Notes under the pieces: generated by a model
Seen by the model: only the letters and a program-made list of their open reading frames with translations
The model's database searches: none
What the model was told of the DNA's origin: nothing
Assembly: GCA_016708265.1 (NCBI GenBank)
Contig: JADJGA010000012.1
Coordinates: forward strand, 531,001-595,000
DNA length: 64,000 bases
DNA from: Saprospiraceae bacterium
GTDB lineage: Bacteria > Bacteroidota > Bacteroidia > Chitinophagales > Saprospiraceae
Reading direction: 5' to 3'
Made by a program: the position numbers and the translations under genes
Shown here: positions 15,526 through 25,800 of the stretch, piece after piece
How the letters are laid out: each line of letters starts with the position of its first letter
Numbering within the stretch: position 1 is the first letter of the stretch

Positions 15526-18000
15526 TCAGAATGATTCGTTTTCCGTTCTGTCTATAACTTCCTGTTGCAGATCCTTATTCATATCATTGAAATAGTCGCT
15601 GTAACCTGCCATCCTAACCAGCAGATCCTTATATTCTTCAGGATTTTTTTGTGCAGCAAGCAGGGTGGCTGTATCTACAATATTAAATTGTACATGGTGA
15701 CCACCAAGTGTGAAGTAGCTTCTGATCAATTGTCCTAATTTCCTGATGTCTTCATCTCTTTTTAAGAGGCTGGGCAAGAAACGAAGATTCAAAAGTGTAC
15801 CACCTGAACGGGTCTGATCCAGCTTGGTAAGAGATTTGACTACTGCTGAAGGACCATTAACATCACATCCATGCGAAGGGGATGTTCCATCAGAGATAGA
15901 TTTTCCGGCAAGTCTGCCATTGGGTGTTGCCCCCAAAACTTTTCCGAAATATATATGACAGGTTGTAGACAGCATATTCAGATGAAAACTTTCACCCTTT
16001 ACATTAGGTTTGCCATCTATAGCTTTAAGAAGATCATTATATACCTGAACAGATAAATTGTCGGCATATTCTTCATCATTTCCAAAGAATGGAGTCCTGT
16101 TTATAATTATCTGTCTTAGCATTTCTTCTCCTTCAAAATTGGCTGCAACTGCATTAAGAATACGGTCCATTGTGAAACGCTTTTCTTCGAATACATGTTT
16201 TTTCAATACTGACAAGCTGTCTGTAACAGTAGCAAGACCTGTACACTGGATGTAATTAGTGTTATACCGGGGTCCTCCATTATAGTAGTCTTTGCCTTTT
16301 GAAATGCAATCATCAATGACAACTGATAAGAATGGTGCAGGCGCATATTTTGCAAACATTTTATCGATGTAATTACTTACTTTTATTTTCAGGTCAACTA
16401 CATAATTTAATTGGCTGATGAAAGCATTGTAGAGTTCCTGGTAACTTAAAAAATCCCTTGGGTCACCTGGTGCTATACCAACCAAATTTCCTGTTACCGG
16501 ATCTTTGCCATTATTAAGAGTAACTTCAAGAATTTTTGGAACATTGAGGTATCCTGTCAATATATACGCTTCCTTACCGAAAGCTCCTACTTCAATACAT
16601 CCGCTGCAACCACCTTCCCTCGCATCTTTTATGGTTTTTCCCATGCCTATCATTTCCATTAAATAAATATCTGGATTAAAAACTGAGGGATAGCCATGAC
16701 CCTGCCTGATAACACGGCATGCAGCTTCAAGAAACCTGTCAGGAGTTTTTGAACTAATATGAACAGAATTTCCGGGTTGAAGAAGATGAAGCTCTTCTAT
16801 TACTTCAAGCATTATATATGAAACTTCACTTACTCCGTCAGATCCGTCACTTTTTAAACCACCGATATTTATATTTGTAAAATCATTATAAGTGCCACTT
16901 TCTTTAGCTGTAATTCCAACTTTTGGTGGTGCAGTATGATTATTTACTTTTATGAACATACAGGAAATCAATTCCTTAGCTTTATCTCTTGAAAGTGTTC
17001 CAGCAGCAATTTCCTTTTCATAAAAAGGTGTCAGATGCTGGTCAAAATGCCCTGGATTCATAGCATCCCACCCATTCAATTCAGTTATTGTGCCCAGGTG
17101 AACGAACCAGTACATTTGAATTGCCTCCCATATTGATTCAGGTGCATATGCAGGCACGCGTCTGCAAACTGCAGCTATTTTCTTTAATTCAGATATTCTG
17201 ACGGGATCTGAAATCTTTAAAGCCATTTCTTCAGCCAGGTCTGCATGTCGTTCAGCAAAAAGGATGACTGCATCGCAGGAAATAGACATAGCCTGTAGCT
17301 CTTCAGCTTTTTCTGTTGCTTCAGGGTCATAAAGGAAATCAAGTGAATTCAGATGTTCTTCAATTTCTTTTTTGAAATCAAGCATTCCCTTTGAATAAAT
17401 CTTGCCATCAAGTGTTGTATGGCCCGGAGCCCTCTGTTCCATGAATTCGGTAAATAGACCTGCCTCATAAGCTCTTCTCCATTCCAAAGGTACATGGCTG
17501 AAAATTCTTTCCCTCTGTGTTCTGCCTTTCCAGTATGGTATTACTTCTTTTTCATATGTATCTATATCTTCCTGACTTATCAGATATGGTTGTTGTTCCC
17601 TGGTGTTAAGAACATGAAAATCCTCAACACTGTGGCAGGTAAGTTCAGGGAAAGTGGGAACAGCTTTTGGTTGAGGACCTCTCTCTCCGACTATAAGTTC
17701 ATCCTCTCCAATATATATGGTTTTCTTTTTGCAATGATCCAGGAATGTCATTGCTCTCATTACAGGTGTAGAGAATTTTCCGTTGTGTTCTTTATAAAAT
17801 TGGGTCTGATGCAAAGCCCTCTCAATTGACAAAGTTGGTTTTGTATCAAAACTCAGTTTTCTCAATCTCTGAATTCTTTTGTTCATTCCAGGTCCAACCT
17901 GATTTTTTGATGCAGGATAAAAATTTCCTTCAGATGTAGCTTTTCGCTCAGGATTATGGATAGTTTCAGTTTTGCCTTTTAATTCTTTTATGGTTTTCAT
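15526..18000 (-). CDS. HypD-like glycyl-radical enzyme (dehydratase/decarboxylase group)
   Basis: This 824-residue glycyl-radical enzyme carries the active-site Cys468 and Glu470 in GGCSGCIEVG and the C-terminal glycyl loop RMAGYSDYF with Gly799. Many segments (GELIVGERG-like ELIVGERG, TEFMEQRAPGHT, APPKVGIT, MLSTTCHIYFG, GGTLLNLRF) closely resemble trans-4-hydroxy-L-proline dehydratase HypD as I recall it. HypD has GTSGCVETG at the active site, whereas this protein has an additional Cys465 giving CxxC, and an N-terminal extension of about 35 residues. No proC neighbour is present. Substrate assignment therefore stays open. The enzyme class implies growth under anoxic or micro-oxic conditions. 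Confidence 0.9.
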   Translation of the reverse strand: MKTIKELKGKTETIHNPERKATSEGNFYPASKNQVGPGMNKRIQRLRKLSFDTKPTLSIERALHQTQFYKEHNGKFSTPVMRAMTFLDHCKKKTIYIGEDELIVGERGPQPKAVPTFPELTCHSVEDFHVLNTREQQPYLISQEDIDTYEKEVIPYWKGRTQRERIFSHVPLEWRRAYEAGLFTEFMEQRAPGHTTLDGKIYSKGMLDFKKEIEEHLNSLDFLYDPEATEKAEELQAMSISCDAVILFAERHADLAEEMALKISDPVRISELKKIAAVCRRVPAYAPESIWEAIQMYWFVHLGTITELNGWDAMNPGHFDQHLTPFYEKEIAAGTLSRDKAKELISCMFIKVNNHTAPPKVGITAKESGTYNDFTNINIGGLKSDGSDGVSEVSYIMLEVIEELHLLQPGNSVHISSKTPDRFLEAACRVIRQGHGYPSVFNPDIYLMEMIGMGKTIKDAREGGCSGCIEVGAFGKEAYILTGYLNVPKILEVTLNNGKDPVTGNLVGIAPGDPRDFLSYQELYNAFISQLNYVVDLKIKVSNYIDKMFAKYAPAPFLSVVIDDCISKGKDYYNGGPRYNTNYIQCTGLATVTDSLSVLKKHVFEEKRFTMDRILNAVAANFEGEEMLRQIIINRTPFFGNDEEYADNLSVQVYNDLLKAIDGKPNVKGESFHLNMLSTTCHIYFGKVLGATPNGRLAGKSISDGTSPSHGCDVNGPSAVVKSLTKLDQTRSGGTLLNLRFLPSLLKRDEDIRKLGQLIRSYFTLGGHHVQFNIVDTATLLAAQKNPEEYKDLLVRMAGYSDYFNDMNKDLQQEVIDRTENESF

Positions 18001-18360
18001 TATATTTCAAAAGTATATATATATTGAAAATATTTAATAAATAAAATATCTATTCTTTGAAGAGGAGAAAAAAATAGTCTGGCTGAGATCAGGAATTATA
18101 AAACATAAGGCAATTGAATAAGCAACGATAGCTTTTTAGTAGATTTGTATGATGTCCAATTGTTTTCATCTTACAAAAATATTATTAAAAATCTGAAATA
18201 TCAAAATTTTGATGAGTAAATTGTGAAGGGAAGACAGCTAAGATGGGTAATATATATTTGCATGGAATTGTTGTAAAAGTCAGAATTCCAACCTTAGCAA
18301 TTGTTCAATCTGAGAATGGTACTAATGAATTTTTATATATCTTTGCCATCTTTATTCAAA

Positions 18361-18368
18361 TATATTTG
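18361..18368 (+). promoter_or_regulatory. Candidate -7 element TATATTTG in the 18001-18389 spacer
   Basis: TATATTTG is an exact TAnnTTTG match, placed about 22 bases before the start at 18390. A TTTG lies at 18342-18345, only 15 bases upstream, which is shorter than the usual spacing. The rest of the 389-base spacer between the divergent glycyl-radical and barrel genes is AT-rich with no gene that I can support. Confidence 0.45.
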
Positions 18369-18389
18369 GAATAATATAAATATAAAAGT

Positions 18390-18968
18390 ATGATAATAAA
18401 ATATTTTTTTTTAATGGTTTTTGTTTTTATCAGTTTTGAATATGGTTATTCACAAGGTGGAATTTTGAATAAAGTTCCAAAACAAATATCTTTTGAAGTG
18501 GGATACAGAAATATTTTTTCTGAAAAAAGATTTGATGGTAATGCAAAGCATGGGTATGGATTATTATTTGATTATGCCTGGCAATTGCGTGGTTTTAATG
18601 GTACTAAAAATGCGGCTTTTATAACAATTCCATTGGGTTATACGGCTATGATTCCCGATAATGATGGAGATTCGAGGCTTGGAATCTTATGTTATGGGTG
18701 GACAGTCAGACACGAATTTGCACACGGGAAAAGGATGATTCCCTATTTAGGTTATGGTTTACTTCTTAATCAGATGAGGGTAGGGGAGTTGAAAGGATCG
18801 ATTATGGGTCACCAAACCCAATTTGAATTCGGGCTGAATTTTTCAACTAAAAAAAGACTGAAATATTTTACAAAAATTCAATACAGCTATACTAGTTTTC
18901 CACGTTTAAACGAAGAAAAAAGAATAGTTCTTAATTTTGCAGATCTGAGAGTGGGTTTTAGATTTTGA
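18390..18968 (+). CDS. Putative outer-membrane beta-barrel protein
   Basis: This 192-residue protein begins with a signal peptide (MIIKYFFLMVFVFISFEYGYSQ). The mature part consists of amphipathic strands ending in aromatic residues, for example ISFEVGYRNIF, GYGLLFDYAW, MIPYLGYGLLLNQM and LKYFTKIQYSYTSF, and it finishes with LRVGFRF, a C-terminal aromatic residue typical of barrel proteins. No specific family is recognised. It is transcribed divergently from the glycyl-radical gene and convergently with the hexosaminidase, ending seven bases from that gene's stop. Confidence 0.6.
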   Translation: MIIKYFFLMVFVFISFEYGYSQGGILNKVPKQISFEVGYRNIFSEKRFDGNAKHGYGLLFDYAWQLRGFNGTKNAAFITIPLGYTAMIPDNDGDSRLGILCYGWTVRHEFAHGKRMIPYLGYGLLLNQMRVGELKGSIMGHQTQFEFGLNFSTKKRLKYFTKIQYSYTSFPRLNEEKRIVLNFADLRVGFRF

Positions 18969-18975
18969 TCTGTCA

Positions 18976-21591
18976 TCAGGGAACTGTAACAATTCGCCCG
19001 GCTCTGCCGGATGAAGTAAAGCACCTTAATTTTATCTTTTCAGAATTCACTTTAAGAGGAGTAGAATACTTAGCACTTGTTAAAACAGGATCTGTGCCGT
19101 CGGTAGTGAATCGGATTTCAAAACCAGGTATAGATGTATTGGCATATAAAACACCGTTAATTATAATAGCTCCCGGAACCGGAATTCTGTAACTGATATT
19201 CTTTTTCATATTATCCATTCTGGGCAATTCCTTTTGTCCGATGGTATTCATCATCCGGTTCCAATCATCATCGTAAGTTTCAGGTTCTGTGATCCATTGG
19301 GGTTGATTTGCCCATGCTCTTTCAGCCACAAGTATTAATTTAGGGAAAATCATGTAGTCCATTCTTTCCGGTGTCTTCACCGTTTCAGACCAAAGCTGGG
19401 CCTGAATACCTATAATATTGTTTTTGCCTTTTTCTGTAAGCTTTGTTTTATTCAAAAGTTCGGTTTTATTTATTGGGAGGCCGTTAAGGTCAGTATTCAA
19501 TGATGAATATACATTATAAGGGTCAAAACTGTATATTTTCTCATCATCAACATAACCACCCCAATAAAATCCGGGCTCCTGAGGATCTTTGTCATAAGCC
19601 ATATCAAGATACAAAGGCGAGACATTTGAAAGCACAACTCTATATCCTTCATTAGCAAGTTTATACCCGGTTTCTTCACCTCCCCACCCATAAACACTGT
19701 TCCATGTGTAAAGCAAAAAATCCATTCCGGTGAATTCCGGATTGATTTCTTTGATTTCTTCACCTTCCTTAAAAATACTATGCATTCCTATCTCTTCCCA
19801 TCCTGCAGTTTTCAGGTTTCTATTTTGCAAAATTTCTGCAACTTTTCTTAAAAAGTATTCTTTAAGGTCAAGGGAATTTCTTAGTAAATAATTTTGTCTT
19901 TTTAATTCATTGCAGTTGGGAGACTTATCCCAGACACCATGCGGCACTTCATCTCCACCAATATGAATTGTTGAAAGTGAGGCATTTGCCTTTTTATACA
20001 TCTGTACCACATTTTCTATCAATGTTTCGATAAACCGGTATGTGCTTGACTGGCATACACAAATGACATTATCATTAAAATTCTGGACCGACGAATAGTT
20101 TGAAATGTCAGCTGGATCTGATAGCAAAAACGCTTCAGCCCTTGCTTTATCTCCTGCTAAGGTATATTTTACATACCTGTAAATCATAGATTTAATGGCA
20201 GCCCTTGCATGACCAGGCATGTCAAATTCAGGGATCACTTCTATATGTCTTTCTGTAGCATATTTTAAAATTTCTACGAAATCCTGTTCGCTGAAGTATC
20301 CTGTTCCTGAAGATATTGCAGGATCCGGAAATGGACCGGAACCATAAGAAGGAATAAGCATATCTTTTTCGTCTGTGGTGTGACCCCTTTTTGAACCGAC
20401 CTCAGTCAGTTCAGTAATCGAAGGAATTTCAAGTCTCCAGCCTTCGTCATCGCTTAGGTGGAAATGGAATTTATTCATTTTATAGAATGCCATAATATTA
20501 AGTAGCTTTAAAATTGAGGCTTTAGGCTGAAAATTTCGGGCTACATCGAGATGCATTCCCCTGTATTTAAATCGCGGTTTATCATAGATCTCAATACCAT
20601 CAAGTATTATTTTTTCAGATGGTAATTTAAAGGAATTTACAGGCAATAATGCTTTAAAAGACTGAATCCCATAAAAAACACCGACAGGATCTGTGCCCTG
20701 AATATATACATTGCCATCCAGGATTTTGATTGAATACGCTTCTGACCCATAACTGTTGCCATCAATATCAAGTTTAGCTACTTTAAGAAAAATATTGTTT
20801 TTCTCATTTGTCTGATTTTTAATTATTTCAGGACATTTGCCGAGATTAATAGCCAGTTCAGCACTTAATAATTCTGCTTCTTGCTGTAATTCAGATTCAT
20901 AAACTATTTTGAAATCTGATGTTAATACCAGTCTTGAATATAACGGTTTTGTGAAAACAGGTGTTGGAATTATCTTATTGAGCATACTTTCCGGCAAAAG
21001 GCTAAGTTTTAAATTTTTCAGATACCGGGATTCAGAATCCGGAACAGGGATCTGGTCGTCAGCTGATCTCAATGTTTGCTCATTATTGATAAATGGATAA
21101 AATCTGAATTCTGGGATTAATATCTGCTCCCGGGAGCCTTCCCGATTAAAAACAAAATAAAATCCGCAAGGAACCTCTGTTTCTTTTGTTACCCAGTCAG
21201 AAGCTATAATAGGGATACTCATAGAATCACCCGGTAATATATCAACAAAATCATTACCCGGAATCATTTTGAAAAAATCTCCGTTTATATGTTCAATTTT
21301 GATATTTTCCAATTCAGCAGTATTTAGCAAATTTCTGCAAGGAGCAAAGTTGAAATAAAGTGCCCAGTCTTTGTTAAGCTGAAATTTATTTAAATTTTTT
21401 ATAGTTAATTCCGATAAAAACTGGTTTTTCCCAAGATAATTGTTTGATTTTAATTTCCATGTTAACTCCAGTATTGTGTCTGCAGTCTTCAAATTTTGAG
21501 TTCTTTCCTGGTGTTTGTGTATTGATTTTCTTTGTGAAAAACCAGAGTTGTACAATAATGCAAATACACAGGTAAATATAAAGTATTTCAT
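18976..21591 (-). CDS. Beta-N-acetylhexosaminidase, GH20
   Basis: This 871-residue exported enzyme has a signal peptide, an N-terminal chitobiase-type carbohydrate-binding domain (residues about 35-180), a GH20b domain (about 200-330) and a GH20 TIM barrel from 340. The barrel shows FKYRGMHLDVARNF, KFHFHLSDDEGWRLEIP, EVIPEFDMPGH, and the catalytic Asp547-Glu548 pair in IHIGGDEVPHGVW. A C-terminal CHB_HEX_C-like beta domain (ITWDRGF-free; EIRFTTDGTDP, LKVNSEKIKLRCF) closes the protein. It releases terminal GlcNAc or GalNAc from glycoconjugates or chitooligosaccharides. Together with the nearby GH125 gene it suggests use of host or fungal glycans; that link is inference. Confidence 0.95.
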   Translation of the reverse strand: MKYFIFTCVFALLYNSGFSQRKSIHKHQERTQNLKTADTILELTWKLKSNNYLGKNQFLSELTIKNLNKFQLNKDWALYFNFAPCRNLLNTAELENIKIEHINGDFFKMIPGNDFVDILPGDSMSIPIIASDWVTKETEVPCGFYFVFNREGSREQILIPEFRFYPFINNEQTLRSADDQIPVPDSESRYLKNLKLSLLPESMLNKIIPTPVFTKPLYSRLVLTSDFKIVYESELQQEAELLSAELAINLGKCPEIIKNQTNEKNNIFLKVAKLDIDGNSYGSEAYSIKILDGNVYIQGTDPVGVFYGIQSFKALLPVNSFKLPSEKIILDGIEIYDKPRFKYRGMHLDVARNFQPKASILKLLNIMAFYKMNKFHFHLSDDEGWRLEIPSITELTEVGSKRGHTTDEKDMLIPSYGSGPFPDPAISSGTGYFSEQDFVEILKYATERHIEVIPEFDMPGHARAAIKSMIYRYVKYTLAGDKARAEAFLLSDPADISNYSSVQNFNDNVICVCQSSTYRFIETLIENVVQMYKKANASLSTIHIGGDEVPHGVWDKSPNCNELKRQNYLLRNSLDLKEYFLRKVAEILQNRNLKTAGWEEIGMHSIFKEGEEIKEINPEFTGMDFLLYTWNSVYGWGGEETGYKLANEGYRVVLSNVSPLYLDMAYDKDPQEPGFYWGGYVDDEKIYSFDPYNVYSSLNTDLNGLPINKTELLNKTKLTEKGKNNIIGIQAQLWSETVKTPERMDYMIFPKLILVAERAWANQPQWITEPETYDDDWNRMMNTIGQKELPRMDNMKKNISYRIPVPGAIIINGVLYANTSIPGFEIRFTTDGTDPVLTSAKYSTPLKVNSEKIKLRCFTSSGRAGRIVTVP

Positions 21592-21614
21592 TTTTTTATG
21601 TTTTAGCTTTGAAG

Positions 21615-21622
21615 CAAAGGTA
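21615..21622 (-). promoter_or_regulatory. Candidate -7 element TACCTTTG upstream of the GH20 gene
   Basis: On the minus strand this reads TACCTTTG, an exact TAnnTTTG match about 24 bases before the hexosaminidase start. The same octamer precedes the lipoprotein at 3238. No clear -33 TTTG is visible. Confidence 0.4.
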
Positions 21623-21683
21623 GTTCTTTTGAATTAAACTAATAGGGATAAACCGTTTTCAAATAAATTTAAAATGCATAATT

Positions 21684-22508
21684 CTATTCCATGAGTTTTA
21701 AGAACCTTAAGGCATCTTTTGTCGCGCTAATCCTTGAAAAAAGGAAGTCATTTATTGGAAGGTTTTTATCCGGGATCACATTGGTCGCAAAAAAATATAC
21801 ATTCTCTTTTTTTTCCAGAAATCCTACATACCATCCGTTATTTCTGCCATCCCTGACTCCCCAGCCTGTTTTTCCACTGAACCTGTAATTTTCAGTTTTT
21901 TCAACCAGCATTATATTCTTCACTATATTTTCAGTTTTTTTCGATACTGGCAACTCAGAGAAGTAAAATTTCTTAATAAATTCTATTTGCTCAAATTGAG
22001 AGATTCTTGATTTTCCTTCAAGCCAGAACTTATCAATTGAAGAGCTGTCAAAGACCATTCCCGGATACCCAAATTTTTCAAGATAATTTTTCATTCGTTT
22101 TGTTCCTGTTTTTCTGGCCAATTCCTGAAAGCATGGCACACATGAAAGCTGGAAAGCTTCTTTAAAACTAAGATCCTTTTCCCAGATTTGCATACTCCTT
22201 TTTTCGCCATCCCACTTCAAAACAGTTGAATCGCTCACTATAAGGCCGGTTTCAAGAGCAATGATTGAATTTGGAATTTTGAAAGTAGATGCCGGAAGAT
22301 TACCTTTTTTAGCCCAGGAGAAATCATTTGAATAATATTTGTCATTTTTAAAGTCAAAAATCAGTATAGAACCCTTGAGATGATTTTTTGCATTAAGTCT
22401 TTCTAAGTCCCCTATCAATACTTTGTTACCTTGTGATTTCTTCGGACACAGGCAAGCTGAAAATAATAGTACTGCAAATAGTAAAAACAGATAAAAAGAG
22501 TCCTTCAT
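21684..22508 (-). CDS. Class D beta-lactamase-like lipoprotein
   Basis: This 274-residue protein has class D (OXA-type) serine beta-lactamase motifs. The active site STFK is at Ser74-Lys77, SxV at Ser122-Val124 (SCVPC), WLEG at 162-165, and KTGWG from Lys213. The usual YGN region reads FGYPG at 146-150. A lipobox (LLFSACLC) predicts attachment to a membrane. Class D enzymes open beta-lactams through a carboxylated lysine; homologues also include the BlaR/MecR sensor domain, but no membrane sensor or protease domain is present here. Whether it hydrolyses beta-lactams needs to be shown. It is a single gene next to the GH20 gene. Confidence 0.85.
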   Translation of the reverse strand: MKDSFYLFLLFAVLLFSACLCPKKSQGNKVLIGDLERLNAKNHLKGSILIFDFKNDKYYSNDFSWAKKGNLPASTFKIPNSIIALETGLIVSDSTVLKWDGEKRSMQIWEKDLSFKEAFQLSCVPCFQELARKTGTKRMKNYLEKFGYPGMVFDSSSIDKFWLEGKSRISQFEQIEFIKKFYFSELPVSKKTENIVKNIMLVEKTENYRFSGKTGWGVRDGRNNGWYVGFLEKKENVYFFATNVIPDKNLPINDFLFSRISATKDALRFLKLME

Positions 22509-22851
22509 AATGATGCTGATTTATTGTTATTATGATTTCATTTTCTATTGATAAAGAATTAAACTTAAAATTTTATCAGTAATTTATTGATGTATTCATT
22601 TCTCAAAAATAAAGTATTCCACAAATAAAAAGTAATTATTTCAAATTAATTGATGATTATTATTAATTGAATTCTTTTAAACTATGGATACAGGAGAATT
22701 TAACTTTACCTGGTATAATAGTCCGATACCTAAGGACAAATCCAGAAAAATTCCTTTTTCGTCTATTTTTTTCATTATTTCATTTCCATTATTCATAATG
22801 GATTTAAAAATATTTACCTTTACAAATTGATTTTTTTTAAAAATATTTAAT
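22509..22851. other. Intergenic spacer between divergent genes, no gene supported
   Basis: This 343-base AT-rich spacer separates the divergent beta-lactamase-like and propeller genes. A 61-codon open frame on the minus strand (22677-22862) overlaps the start of the propeller gene and has no recognisable family or upstream signal, so I do not call it. TACCTTTA at about 22815 is a one-mismatch -7 candidate for the propeller gene. Confidence 0.5.
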
Positions 22852-25800
22852 ATGAAAAACACATTTTTTACTCTTTTTGTAATATTTGTAGCACTTATTT
22901 CAGGTTTTTCTCAATCGAAACCTGCAGACACTATTCCGACAAATATTTTTGGAGGATTGAAATTCCGCAATCTTAGCCCTGCCCATATTTCGGGGCGGAT
23001 CTCTGATCTTGCAGTTAACCCCAGGAACCATTCTGAGTATTATGTTGCAGTTTCTTCGGGAAATGTCTGGAAAACTATCAATAATGGTACGACATTTGAA
23101 CCTATTTTTGATGATTATGGTTCATTCTCCATGGGATGTATTACCATGGACCCAAAGAGCCACAATGTGCTGTGGTTAGGAACCGGTGAGAATAAACATC
23201 AGCGTTCAGTCAGTTATGGTGACGGAATTTATAAAAGTGTTGATGCCGGTAAATCATGGACCAACATGGGACTAAAACAATCTTTTCAAATTGGAAAGAT
23301 CATAGTCCATCCCGACAACAGCGATATTGTTTTTGCAGCATGCGAAGGATCTGTTTGGGGATCAGGGGGAGAAAGAGGTGTGTATAAAACAGAAGATGGT
23401 GGTAAAACATGGAAAAGAACACTATTTGTTAGCGATAACACAGGAGTCAGCAACATAGATATAGACCCAAAAGATCCAAAAATTATGTACGCTTCTGCTG
23501 AACAGAGAAGAAGGACAAATGCTACACGGATTGGCGGAGGCCCTGAATCTTCACTTTGGAAAAGTGTGGATGGAGGAAATACATGGATTAAATTGGAAAA
23601 TGGAATACCCGGAGGAGATAAAGGAGGTATGTTCATTGCAGTTTCACCGGTAGATAATAATGTGGTTTATGCAATGGTAGAGGCAGCAATGAAAGAAGGA
23701 GGATTTTACAGGTCTTCTGACAAAGGTGCAACATGGAATAAAATGAGTGACTATGTCACAAGCGGGCAGTATTACTGCGAGTTTTTTCCAAGTCCCTTTG
23801 ATGTAAATAAGATATATGCTACAGAGACAGTGTCTAAGTTTTCGATTGATGGAGGAAAAACATGGAAACCTATCGGCAACAATGGCAGGCATGTAGATGA
23901 CCATGTATTCTGGATAGACACACAGGATGAAAAACATTTTATGATAGGGACTGACGGAGGATTATATGAAACTTTTGATGGTGGATCTCATTATAATCAT
24001 AAAATGATTCCTGTTACTCAGTATTACAGGGTTTTTGCCGATAATACCTATCCTTTCTACTGGGTATATGGTGGTACACAGGATAATTCATCAATGGGTG
24101 CTCCTTCTAATACTCTTTATGATGACGGTATTTCAAGGGCTGAATGGGATATTACTCTAGGTGGTGATGGATTCTGGCAGGCAGTTGACCCTGAGAATAC
24201 AAATATAGTTTATTCTGAATATCAATATGGAAATATTTACAGATATGATAAGAGAAGTGGAGACAAATTGTTTATCAAACCCCAGGAATCAGAGAATGAC
24301 AGTTTATTCAAATTCCATTGGGATGCACCTTTTATTTTAAGCCATTTCAGCCCTTCAAGATTATATATGGCAGGCAATTTCCTGTTTCAGACCGATGACA
24401 GGGGACAATCTTGGAAAAAAATTAGCGGAGATCTTTCAACAGGTATGGACAGGAACTCATGGCCGGTTATGGACAGATACTGGGGTATTGAATCAGTTGA
24501 AAAAGATGTTTCGACTTCTTTGTATGGAACAGCAGTATCATTAGCTGAATCTCCGGTACGTGAAGGACTTGTTTTTGTCGGAACTAATGACGGTGCTTTG
24601 AATATCACTAATGATGGAGGTAAAACCTGGTCAAAGGTCAAAAAAATAGCTGATGCCCCGGAATATACTTTTATCAGCGACATAGAACCATCCAATTTTG
24701 ATGAAAATGTGGTTTATGTTACTTTAAACAACCATAAGAATTTCGATTTTAAACCTTATGTTTTTAAAAGTACAGATAAAGGTAAAACTTGGAAAGCCAT
24801 AAGTGGGAAACTCCCTGTTAATCAACCTGTTCACAGCATTAAACAGGATTTCAGGGAGCCAAATCTTTTGTTTTTGGGAACAGAATTTGGATTATATTTC
24901 ACTGCTGATGACGGTAAGCAGTGGATAAAAATGAAAAACGGGCTCCCAACTATTTCTGTCAGAGACATAACAACCCATAAAGGAGAAGAAGATCTTGTTA
25001 TTGCCACATTTGGAAGAGGCTTTTATATCCTTGATGATTATAGCCCTTTAAGAAAACTGAACGGACTTAACAGTAAAGAATTCGAATTATTTGATATTAA
25101 GGATGCAAGGCTTTATGTAGAAAGAGACAGAGGAGGTTATGGTTTTGGATCAGTCATACATTTTGACGCAAATGAGCCCTTTGGAGCAACATTTACATAT
25201 ATTGTAAAAGATGATGTGAAAACCATGAAGCAAGTAAGAAGGGAAAAAGAGAAAGAACTAATTAAAAATAAATCCAGAATACCTATTCCTACTCTCGAAG
25301 AACAAAGAAAGGAAAAAGAAGAAGTCGCTCCATATTTTATTTTTATTATCAAAGATGAATTCGGGAATGAGGTAAGAAAATTGAATAAAAATATTTCTAA
25401 AGGTATAAACCGCCTGACATGGGATCTTAGATATTCTACTCCGGACCCAATGAATACAACAGAAAAGTTTGATGCAAGTGCAACAGGAGGTAAAGGGATG
25501 CTTGTGACTGAAGGCAATTATTCTCTGAGTGTCCTCAAATTCGTTAACGGAAAATTTGATACTTTGGTTGTAGAAAAACAGTTTAAGGTTGTTCCATTGA
25601 ATATGAATTCACAAGCTGTTGCAGAAAAAAGCGATCTGGCACAATTTAACAAAGAAGTAAGGGAAGTATACAGGAAAGCAACTGCTGTCCGAAGTGATCT
25701 TGAACAACTTTTGGCCAGGGTTTTGACCCTTAAACAGTTGGGCAACAATACACCGGGGACAAGTGTATCTGTCATGAATAAAATAATTGATGCTGAAAAA

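Noticed and set aside
22677..22862. 61-codon minus-strand frame before the propeller gene
   Set aside because: It overlaps the start of the propeller gene by 11 bases on the other strand, has no recognised domain and is explained by AT-rich chance.
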